Source: Helicobacter kayseriensis
GTDB lineage: Bacteria > Campylobacterota > Campylobacteria > Campylobacterales > Helicobacteraceae
Assembly: GCF_021300655.1 (NCBI RefSeq)
Contig: NZ_JAJTNB010000007.1
Coordinates: 1-64,000 of the forward strand
Length of the DNA: 64,000 bases
Direction: 5' to 3'
The notes under the pieces were generated by a model. The model did no database searches and was not told where the DNA came from. It saw only the letters and a list, made by a program, of their open reading frames with translations. Below are positions 17,772-25,513 of the stretch, in pieces. Position numbers and translations under genes: made by a program. Position 1 is the first letter of the stretch. Each line of letters begins with the position of its first letter.

Positions 17772-19596
17772 CCTTTTAATCGCTCTAGGAGGACATATCG
17801 ATCATGGAAAAACAACACTCATCAAAGCCCTCAATGGATTTGATGGCGATGAGCTTAAAGAAGAGAAGCAAAGAGGGATTACGCTAGATATTAGTTTTTC
17901 CAATCTCAATCTCCCCTCACGCAACATCGCTTTTATTGATGTACCTGGACATGAAAAACTTGTCAAAAATATGATTGCTGGGGCATTTGGTGTTGATTTA
18001 TTATGTCTTGTGATTGCAAGCGATGATGGAATCATGCCCCAAACTTTAGAACATCTTGAAATTGCTAATTTTCTAGGTATTTCAAGATGTTTTTGCATCA
18101 TCACCAAAACCGACAAATCTTCCCAAGAGGATATCCTTCTCCTTAAAGAGGAGATACATAAGCTCTTCTTATCTCTTTCAATCCAGCTTGACACAATTCT
18201 TCCTTTCAGCATCCAAACACAAGAGATAGACAAACAAGCAATTTTACTCTACCTCTCAAACACTCCCAAACCCCCAAAAAAGGATATTGGGTTTTTCCGC
18301 TACTACATCGATCGATCTTTTAGCATTAGTGGCGCAGGTTGTGTTGTAAGCGGAAGCGCATTAAGTGGGGAAGTGAAGAAAGGAGACAGGCTCTTTGTCT
18401 ATGATTTGGCTAAAGAAGTCAGCGTGCGATCCCTTAAGATCCATTCTGACTTTGCCTCATCCGCTCTTCCTTCACACCGAGTTGCACTCAATCTGCACGG
18501 CGTCCATTCTCAAGAGCTAAAACGCGGTTTTTTGATTGCTCCAAAAGGATATTTGAGGGGATTTCATATCCTTGAAGTTGCACTCTTTGGAGAAAAAGCC
18601 CTCCCTCAATTTGCAACCCTTCACATTGGTGCTAAAAAAACCAATGTCACCCTCACACTGATTGCTAAAATCAAAGAGAATCTATGGTTTGCAAGACTTA
18701 AGACACAGGAGAAAATTTTTACAATTTTTAAGGAAAAATTTATCCTCAGGAGCAATAACCAAACACTCTGTGGAGGAGAGATCCTTGCCCCAATCACTGA
18801 TCCTATTAAAAAATCTCAAAAACTTTCTCTTTTGCACTTTTTGCTTCAGGATGATTTTAAAAATGCATTCAAGATTCTCATCGAAGCTCATCCCAAAGGA
18901 TTTGGGCTTATCTCTAGCACGCAAAGATTTGGCCTCAGCCACATACAGGCACTTCAAATTGCAAAAACCCTTGATCAAATTTTTATTGATGAAAAGAATC
19001 TTGTGATTTATCCACAAAAAACCAACAAAATCCTCCAAGGATTGATTCTAGAAATCTTCAACAAAAACCCCAAGGCGCTTCTTTCTGCCTCAAGTCTGCA
19101 TATCAAAACCCCATGGGCAAGCGAACTTTATATTCAATATATTCTCACCTCAATGCTCACCCAAAAACAGATCCAAAACAAAAATGGCCTCTATACAAGC
19201 CCCAATAATTCCACACAAAACCCCCAAGACTTCATCATAAGCAGAATCTATGAGATTTTAGATCAACAAGGTTATGCTCCACAAGCTCCTTATAATCTTT
19301 ATGATGATTTGGGCATTGATCGAAAAAGGGGTGATTTAGCACTCAAAACACTCTGTGCCTCACAAAAAGTCATCCGCCTTGAACACAATCTTTTTATCAC
19401 TTCCAAGCACCTAAACCAGCTTCTGCAAATTATGCGACAGATCATTTCTCAACATAGCTATATCGATCTTGCTCTTCTTAAAGAAAAAATCCCTCTTTCA
19501 AGAAAATATCTGATTACTTATCTAGACTATCTAGATCGTTTTGAAGATATTCAAAAATCCGGCACTAAGCGTCATTTTAAACACAAAAGGACATAA
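17758..19596 (+). CDS. selB: selenocysteine-specific elongation factor SelB
   Basis: SelB is an EF-Tu-like GTPase that delivers Sec-tRNA-Sec to UGA codons followed by a SECIS hairpin. The 612-residue protein has G1 GHIDHGKTTL at about residues 10-19, the switch segment RGITLDISF near 40, G3 DVPGHEKLVKNMIAG near 60-74 and G4 TKTD near 118. EF-Tu-like domains follow, then winged-helix repeats in the last 250 residues that bind SECIS RNA. The ATG at 17758 is chosen because the G domain begins directly after it; the frame opens upstream only inside selA. It is followed 2 bp later by the desulfurase-like gene. Confidence 0.95.
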   Translation: MTNNDLLIALGGHIDHGKTTLIKALNGFDGDELKEEKQRGITLDISFSNLNLPSRNIAFIDVPGHEKLVKNMIAGAFGVDLLCLVIASDDGIMPQTLEHLEIANFLGISRCFCIITKTDKSSQEDILLLKEEIHKLFLSLSIQLDTILPFSIQTQEIDKQAILLYLSNTPKPPKKDIGFFRYYIDRSFSISGAGCVVSGSALSGEVKKGDRLFVYDLAKEVSVRSLKIHSDFASSALPSHRVALNLHGVHSQELKRGFLIAPKGYLRGFHILEVALFGEKALPQFATLHIGAKKTNVTLTLIAKIKENLWFARLKTQEKIFTIFKEKFILRSNNQTLCGGEILAPITDPIKKSQKLSLLHFLLQDDFKNAFKILIEAHPKGFGLISSTQRFGLSHIQALQIAKTLDQIFIDEKNLVIYPQKTNKILQGLILEIFNKNPKALLSASSLHIKTPWASELYIQYILTSMLTQKQIQNKNGLYTSPNNSTQNPQDFIISRIYEILDQQGYAPQAPYNLYDDLGIDRKRGDLALKTLCASQKVIRLEHNLFITSKHLNQLLQIMRQIISQHSYIDLALLKEKIPLSRKYLITYLDYLDRFEDIQKSGTKRHFKHKRT

Positions 19597-19598
19597 AC

Positions 19599-20621
19599 AT
19601 GCATCTTGATCTTTTACAAAACCCGCCCCTAACAGACATCAATCACTGCCTTCTTGATCGAAAAACACAAAACATCCCTCCTATCTCTCAAGCTATTTTC
19701 AAACACAATCAACAAGAAATTCGCGCACTTAGCGCACATTTTGGAGGAGAAGATGGGGGAAATTTTTCTTTTTCAAGTGGAAGCTTCTTAGAGCTTTTTA
19801 TCAAGCTCAAGGATTATAAGATTGCCTTTGCCCTTAGCAATCACCAGCAGGCTTATCAAGCCTATAAGCTAGCTAAAGATCTTTGTCATTTTTATCCCAT
19901 TACTCCTCAATGTGACACGGGAATCATTACAGATCTTCCCGCTTGTGATATTTATCTGATCCCATATATCAATCAAGATCTTTTGACTTACAACCCTATT
20001 GCCAAACTCCAAAATGAGATTCTTGCCCAAAACCCTAATGCCCTTATGATCATCGATATTAGCTATGCTCTTGCGCGAGGGGAAACATTAAATTTCAAAT
20101 TATGTCCTCAAAGCATTTTTTTATGCGATGGAGAAAGCCTAGGTTTTTTAAGAGGATATGGAGTATTTCTTACCTCTTCTAAAAACTGCTCCCTCTTTCC
20201 TCCCACACGCTATGTGGATGGGTTTTATACAGCATTTCTTAGCGAAATCAAAAGACGAGAATCCTCTCTTAAAATCCAAGACCAAAAAGAACAAATCTTT
20301 AAATACCTCAAACAAAAACTCAAAGATGATCTTGATCTATTTGCCCCACTAGATTCTTCAATGCCCAATACTCTAGCTTTGCGCTTTAAAAACATCAAGG
20401 CTAGAAATCTTTTACAAAGTCTTTTTCTTGATCAAATTTTTGGAATCAATGGGCAAGAATGCCTTTTTGGCTTTTCTTCTCCTTCTTTTGTATTGCAAGA
20501 AATGGGATATACTCAAGATCAAGCAAGAGAACTATTGAGCCTAAGCTTTGATGCGATTCCTACACATATTTTAGACACTCTTATCTTGCACTATCAAAAT
20601 CTTAGAAATCTGGAGATTTAA
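19599..20621 (+). CDS. cysteine-desulfurase-like protein lacking the PLP lysine (sel cluster)
   Basis: A 340-residue class V aminotransferase-fold protein resembling NifS/IscS. Matching landmarks are the SSG turn near residue 60, the pyridine-N aspartate Asp153 in MIIDISYALARG, and the C-terminal block GQEC-LFGFSSPSFVLQEMGYTQDQA, which aligns with the catalytic-cysteine loop GSAC...PSHVL of NifS with identical spacing (Cys288). Where NifS has the Schiff-base lysine (S-x-HK-x-x-GPxG), this protein reads CDGESLGFLRGYG, so Glu179 replaces Lys and the preceding His is gone. It should not bind PLP covalently, yet keeps the persulfide/perselenide cysteine. It sits 2 bp after selB and 1 bp before moeA. 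A selenium- or sulfur-handling partner role is inference. Confidence 0.72.
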   Translation: MHLDLLQNPPLTDINHCLLDRKTQNIPPISQAIFKHNQQEIRALSAHFGGEDGGNFSFSSGSFLELFIKLKDYKIAFALSNHQQAYQAYKLAKDLCHFYPITPQCDTGIITDLPACDIYLIPYINQDLLTYNPIAKLQNEILAQNPNALMIIDISYALARGETLNFKLCPQSIFLCDGESLGFLRGYGVFLTSSKNCSLFPPTRYVDGFYTAFLSEIKRRESSLKIQDQKEQIFKYLKQKLKDDLDLFAPLDSSMPNTLALRFKNIKARNLLQSLFLDQIFGINGQECLFGFSSPSFVLQEMGYTQDQARELLSLSFDAIPTHILDTLILHYQNLRNLEI

Positions 20622-20622
20622 T

Positions 20623-21852
20623 ATGATTTCATTTAAAAATGCCTTTGAAATTCTTTTTTCACAATCCCTCAAACTCAAAACCCAACAAACTCCCCTTTTT
20701 GAAGCGACAGGAAAAATTCTTGCACAAGATATTTTTACCTCTCGCAATCTTCCAGCATTTAGCAATTCAGCAATGGATGGATATGCTATAGCAAGCATAG
20801 AATCAAGCTATAAGATACAAGGAAATCTTTTAGCTGGAGATCACTCTATACCCACTATTCTTCCCAATCACTGCATAAAAATTATGACCGGAGCCAAGAT
20901 CCCACCCAACACTATTGCAGTCATTCCTTTTGAGCACATACAAACTCAAGATTCATACATCATCCCCCTCTTCCCAATCAAAGAAGGACAAAACATCAAA
21001 TACTGCGGTGAAGACTATTGCATAGGAAATCCTCTTCTTAAACAAGGAGAACAACTCAACTATGCCTCATTAGCGCTTCTAGCTTCTCAAGGTATTTCTA
21101 CAGTGCCCACATATCAAAGCCTTCAAATTGGTATTTTTGCAAGCGGAAATGAAATCAAAGAGCCATGGGAAGAGGCACAAGATTTTCACACATTTAATAC
21201 CAATGCGATTGCCTACCACGCAATCTTGCGCGACTTGGGGTTTCAAAGCCAATATCTTGGAATCCTGCCTGATGACAAACAAGAGCTGATTGGAAGGATC
21301 AAAGACATTGATCAATACGATATTGTGATCACAAGTGGAGGAGCTAGTGTTGGGGAAGCTGATTTTTTTGAAGAAGCACTTCAAACATTGGGGGCAGAAA
21401 TCCTATTTCACGGGATCAACCTCAAACCTGGGCGACCCATGCTTTGTGCCAAATATCACGATACACTCATCTTTTCGCTCCCTGGGAATCCTCTCAGCGG
21501 GATTCTCAACCTTATTTCTCTTGTATTGCCCACATTGTTTAAATTAAGCGGATCTTTGTCTTATTTTACGCAAGGTTTATGCGCCAAACACAAAGGAGAA
21601 GTGCATTTTAAAGGCCAAAGAAGCCATATCGTGCTTGGCACATTTGATGGAAAATTTTTTATTCCATTTCAAAAAGGCAAGTATGGCTCTGGCTCGCTCA
21701 AGCCTCTTCAGGCCTCAAATGCATTGGCAATCTTTGATGAATCAGTTTCTACAATTTATGACAATCAAGACATTTATATCATTTCTATCCCCCCTCTTTT
21801 TACAAATCTTAAGAACACAATCTTTAACAATTCCGATAAAATGAAAGCCTAA
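20623..21852 (+). CDS. moeA: molybdopterin molybdotransferase MoeA
   Basis: MoeA inserts molybdate into adenylylated molybdopterin, the last step of molybdenum cofactor synthesis. The 409-residue protein has all family marks: SAMDGYA at about residues 47-53, KIMTGAKIP near 86-94, TSGGASVGEADF near 237-248, and LPGNPLSGI near 287-295. Its place behind selA, selB and the desulfurase-like gene, with 1 bp spacing, links cofactor assembly to selenoprotein synthesis; the usual shared client is selenocysteine-containing formate dehydrogenase, which is not encoded here. Confidence 0.96.
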   Translation: MISFKNAFEILFSQSLKLKTQQTPLFEATGKILAQDIFTSRNLPAFSNSAMDGYAIASIESSYKIQGNLLAGDHSIPTILPNHCIKIMTGAKIPPNTIAVIPFEHIQTQDSYIIPLFPIKEGQNIKYCGEDYCIGNPLLKQGEQLNYASLALLASQGISTVPTYQSLQIGIFASGNEIKEPWEEAQDFHTFNTNAIAYHAILRDLGFQSQYLGILPDDKQELIGRIKDIDQYDIVITSGGASVGEADFFEEALQTLGAEILFHGINLKPGRPMLCAKYHDTLIFSLPGNPLSGILNLISLVLPTLFKLSGSLSYFTQGLCAKHKGEVHFKGQRSHIVLGTFDGKFFIPFQKGKYGSGSLKPLQASNALAIFDESVSTIYDNQDIYIISIPPLFTNLKNTIFNNSDKMKA

Positions 21853-21893
21853 AATTCTATATGTTTTTGGATATTTAATATAAGGATAATTAA

Positions 21894-23012
21894 ATGAAAA
21901 AAATCTCAAAAATCTCATTTGTATCCCTACTCTTCTTCTCATCTCTTAATGCTTTAGAGTTTGGAACAATGGGGAGCCAATCCTTTGGAATGGCTGGCAC
22001 TGGAGTTGCAGTCAAAAAATCTGCTTGGGGGCTTTATTATAACCCTGCGCTAATTGCTGCAGATAGTGGATTTAAACTTGGATTATTTGCAGAGCTTCAC
22101 GCAAAAAGCAAAAACTTTTGGAATATTTTTAATCGCGATTTTAAAAAACTCAACCAAAATGACATCGAAGAAATTAAACAATTGCTTGAAGACAATAGGA
22201 TTAGTCTAGGAACTCAAGATGGTGTAGTCTTGCAACTTCCTGATTTTGGTATTGGCGCCTTAGCCATAGGTGGATTTTTCAATCTTGCCGCAAATGGAAC
22301 AACTCAAGCAAAAATTGAACTACCAAAAGATAAAACAACAATTGAAGATCTTGGTTTGGAAACCAACTTCTCTGCTCTTGCCTTGATTGAAATTCCCCTA
22401 GGCTATGCTTACGAATTTGACACACTTGCGGGAGACTTTAGCGTTGGTGTTGCACTAAAATATATGAATCTTTCTGGGACTGCTGGAAATTTCAAGATTT
22501 CAAGCAATATGAGTCCTTCAGATTCTCTTAAAGATCTTTTAAAGGTCGATTTGGGCCACAATGTCTCTAATATAGGCGTTGATGTGGGTGTAACATACGA
22601 ACCCTTTAGCTTTCTTACTCTAGGTGTTGTTGGAAAAAATCTCAATGCCCCTTCTTTTGATCTAGGATTCCAAAAAATCAAAATCAATCCTCAAGCAAGA
22701 GCAGGAGCTGCGCTCAATATAGGCTTTTGGACTCTGGCCTTGGATGCAGATTTGACAAAAAATCAATTTTTAGGATCCAACCTTGATAATCAAGTCATTA
22801 GTCTTGGAACTTCTTTTGACTTTAAATTTTTCTCTTTGCGTGGAGGAGTGGCTACAGACTTACAAAATAAAGAAGATTTGATTTTCTCACTTGGGCTTGG
22901 CTTAGCTTTCTTTGATATTGGAGTTCAGGTTGGCAAAAAAACAAATCCTCTTAATGGTCTCTTGATTCCAGATTATTTAGCATTACAAGTAGGAGCTGGC
23001 TTCTCCTTTTGA
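21894..23012 (+). CDS. outer membrane beta-barrel protein, TraF/FadL-like
   Basis: A 372-residue protein with a signal peptide (residues 1-20, ending SSLNA) and a mature N-terminus LEFGTMGSQSFGMAGTGVAV...LYYNPALIA. This 'GMAGTGVA...YYNPA' start is typical of the TraF-type and OmpP1/FadL-related barrel families. Alternating strands run to the C-terminal GAGFSF with the terminal phenylalanine recognised by the BAM complex. FadL-like proteins pass hydrophobic compounds, but the substrate here is unknown. It has its own AAGGA ribosome-binding site and sits alone between moeA and pflA. Confidence 0.75.
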   Translation: MKKISKISFVSLLFFSSLNALEFGTMGSQSFGMAGTGVAVKKSAWGLYYNPALIAADSGFKLGLFAELHAKSKNFWNIFNRDFKKLNQNDIEEIKQLLEDNRISLGTQDGVVLQLPDFGIGALAIGGFFNLAANGTTQAKIELPKDKTTIEDLGLETNFSALALIEIPLGYAYEFDTLAGDFSVGVALKYMNLSGTAGNFKISSNMSPSDSLKDLLKVDLGHNVSNIGVDVGVTYEPFSFLTLGVVGKNLNAPSFDLGFQKIKINPQARAGAALNIGFWTLALDADLTKNQFLGSNLDNQVISLGTSFDFKFFSLRGGVATDLQNKEDLIFSLGLGLAFFDIGVQVGKKTNPLNGLLIPDYLALQVGAGFSF

Positions 23013-23084
23013 TTCTTGCAATGACCAAAAAATAGGGGGAGAGATAATCACATTACATAAAACATAAAAATTCTTTAAATTTTG

Positions 23085-23090
23085 TATAGA
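23085..23090 (+). promoter_or_regulatory. probable -10 element of pflA
   Basis: TATAGA within TTGTATAGAAT has an extended-10 TG and lies about 40 bp upstream of the pflA start, in an A/T-rich tract typical of Campylobacterota housekeeping promoters. No -35 hexamer is evident. It implies that pflA is transcribed by sigma-80 rather than sigma-54. Confidence 0.45.
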
Positions 23091-23129
23091 ATTTTCTTTC
23101 TTTAGTTTTTGCGATTTAAAAGGATTTTT

Positions 23130-25454
23130 GTGCGTTTTTTTTTATTGTTTCTTTTATTCAATGCAGTCTATGGCCTTGAAATACAAGTCAATTTTGGGAA
23201 AGAAAAAGGTGAGGACTTCTCGGTTTTAAATCTTAAGCACAAAACTGCATTTGAATGCAAAGAAAATAAAGATGTCTATAACAACATCACTTCAATCACC
23301 TGCACTATTCCACAAACACCAATCAACAACTTCGTTCCAACCAATACTGCCTTTTTCAATCTCTCCAATTCCATTACGCACAACAACCTTACTCTAACCA
23401 TTACCCCCAAATATAAGGCAAAACTTTTTTCAACATTACTCGACCTTAAAACTCAACGCAGAATCCCAAAAGAAAGACCCAAAAAATCTAAACAATGGCA
23501 AATCATCGGTTATAAATCTGAGATTCCCTTTCTCTCCCAACAACAAACGCAAGGTTTAAACTTTCCCATTCAGATTCCAAGCAACAATAACCTCTATATT
23601 GGACAACTAGATATCAATCTCAATCCTCTACACTATGAAGAAGGTGTTGATTTTAAACAACTTCGCAACATCAAAGCCATTTATGATCAAAAAGATTACA
23701 AACAAGCCCTACAAGATGCCTCATTTGCACTCAAGGCTTATCCAGAAAGTATTTTTAAACATGATTTCTTATTTTTCAAAATCAAATCCCTCTCACATCT
23801 ACTTTCTAAAGACAATTTTGACTCATTTACTTCTAGTGCTACAAAATGGCTCAATGAATCATCTTTAGACAAAAATACTCCAGAGGTTTTATACTTACTT
23901 GCCAATGCCTACATAAACCACAACTTTGAAAACGAAGCTTATTACTACTATAAGAGAATCCTCAATGAATATCCACAGACTGAATGGAGCGCTCTAGCAA
24001 AAATGCAACTTGCAAAGAATTTTTCAAACAATTCTCGTTTTAAAATTTCGCCTAGCTTATTTTCTGAAGCCTACGCTGAAGCAAATTCACAATCAACGCG
24101 AGATGAAATTTTGGTGACATGGGGGATTTCAATGCTCGAAAAAGATCCCAAGGAAGCATCTACGCTAATCCAAACCGTTCTTACTAAAACTCCAAGCTAT
24201 TTCTCAGATAATCCCCAAAGGACATTGGGGATTCTCAAGGAATTATCCTCAAAAAAAGCCTTTGATCTTGCTTTCAAAATCGGCCAACTTTTGTTGGGAA
24301 ATTCCCCTAAAAATAGTCCTTATCTAGAACAACTTCTCTTTGAGCTGGGAGATTATGCACAAAAGGCTGATGACACACGCCAAGCCCATCGATACAATGA
24401 ACAATTTCTCACACAATTCCCCAAATCCAAACTCTCTAAAATCGTCGCCTCAAGAGATGATCAACTTTTATTTAAAATGGGAGAAAACCTCACGGATGAA
24501 GAAAAACTTGCAATCTTTGATCAAATCATTGAAAAATATCCAAATACACAAACTGCTCAAAATGCTTATCTTAAAAAAGCACAACTTCTATTTGATCTCA
24601 AACGATACAAACAAGTCATTGCACTAGAATCATTTATCCCTCAATCTCCCCTCATCCCAAAATCCAAAACCAATCTCATTATCAACCTTGTCCAAAATCA
24701 ACAATGTAAGCAAGTCCCACAATATCTTAAAGGAAGCGATCTTCAAACTTTTGAAGAAAAAGATCGTTTAAGTGTCTTTGATTGCCTTTATTCTCTCTCT
24801 TATTATCGTGATGCCAAAAAGCTCATTGAAGATACAGATCAAAAAGAGGCCAATGAAAAGCTCCCTTGGCTATATCGCACAAGCAAAGTACTCAATAAAT
24901 TGGGAGATTTTGCAATGTCAAGAAAATCTGGAGAAGATACTTTAAACCTAGCACAAGCGTCTAATCAAACACAGTATTATGATATTGGCTTTGTTATTTT
25001 TGATGACTTGATCAAGCTAAACCTCATACCACAAGGACAAAAAATTTCTGTTTTTCTAGAAGAACACTTTCCTCAAGATTCTAAAATTCTTGAGGTATGG
25101 TATGCACTTCTTAAAAATGCGCAGAATCTTGGCGATGAAAATGCTCTGCAAATTTATGCAACCAAAATCCTCAAACTACAACAAGAAATTCGATTTTTTG
25201 ATTACACTCCAAATGTCAACTTTATCCTTATCTACTCACTTATGAAAACAAAACAATATGCCAAAGCAGATTCTTATCTTGCAGAGTTACTGGAAGCAAA
25301 AATCCAACCCCAAGAAATGCAACAAGCTCTCTATATCCAAGGAGCACTTTTAAAAGCTATGGGAAAAGATCCCAAAGAAAGCTTTGAAAAATGCCTACAG
25401 ATTCAAGAAAAAACAAATTGGCAGAATCTATGCAGAGAATCTCTTCAAAATTAA
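23130..25454 (+). CDS. pflA: paralysed-flagella protein PflA
   Basis: PflA is a large periplasmic scaffold of the campylobacterial flagellar motor; with PflB it holds the wide ring of stator units. The 774-residue protein has a signal peptide (residues 1-14), a beta-rich N-terminal domain to about residue 170, and TPR-like helical repeats from about residue 180 to the end (for example LLANAYINHNFENEAYYYYK near 255-275). The start is set at the GTG at 23130 because AAAGGA lies 5 nt upstream and the signal peptide then starts correctly; a TTG at 23109 adds seven charged residues. Length is close to the roughly 790 residues of C. jejuni PflA. It is followed by flgL. Confidence 0.85.
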   Translation: MRFFLLFLLFNAVYGLEIQVNFGKEKGEDFSVLNLKHKTAFECKENKDVYNNITSITCTIPQTPINNFVPTNTAFFNLSNSITHNNLTLTITPKYKAKLFSTLLDLKTQRRIPKERPKKSKQWQIIGYKSEIPFLSQQQTQGLNFPIQIPSNNNLYIGQLDINLNPLHYEEGVDFKQLRNIKAIYDQKDYKQALQDASFALKAYPESIFKHDFLFFKIKSLSHLLSKDNFDSFTSSATKWLNESSLDKNTPEVLYLLANAYINHNFENEAYYYYKRILNEYPQTEWSALAKMQLAKNFSNNSRFKISPSLFSEAYAEANSQSTRDEILVTWGISMLEKDPKEASTLIQTVLTKTPSYFSDNPQRTLGILKELSSKKAFDLAFKIGQLLLGNSPKNSPYLEQLLFELGDYAQKADDTRQAHRYNEQFLTQFPKSKLSKIVASRDDQLLFKMGENLTDEEKLAIFDQIIEKYPNTQTAQNAYLKKAQLLFDLKRYKQVIALESFIPQSPLIPKSKTNLIINLVQNQQCKQVPQYLKGSDLQTFEEKDRLSVFDCLYSLSYYRDAKKLIEDTDQKEANEKLPWLYRTSKVLNKLGDFAMSRKSGEDTLNLAQASNQTQYYDIGFVIFDDLIKLNLIPQGQKISVFLEEHFPQDSKILEVWYALLKNAQNLGDENALQIYATKILKLQQEIRFFDYTPNVNFILIYSLMKTKQYAKADSYLAELLEAKIQPQEMQQALYIQGALLKAMGKDPKESFEKCLQIQEKTNWQNLCRESLQN

Positions 25455-25455
25455 A

Positions 25456-25469
25456 GGAATCTTTTTTGC
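25456..25469 (+). promoter_or_regulatory. sigma-54 promoter of flgL
   Basis: GGAATCTTTTTTGC has the invariant GG (25456-25457) and GC (25468-25469) exactly 10 bases apart, in the context AAAGGAA...TTTTTTGCTG that matches the campylobacterial -24/-12 consensus. It overlaps the pflA 3' end region and implies a start about 12 bp after the GC. Flagellar hook-associated genes are known members of the RpoN/FlgR regulon. Confidence 0.82.
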
Positions 25470-25513
25470 TGACGATGTTAAAAGTAATGAAAAATTAAGG
25501 AACAAAAACAATA

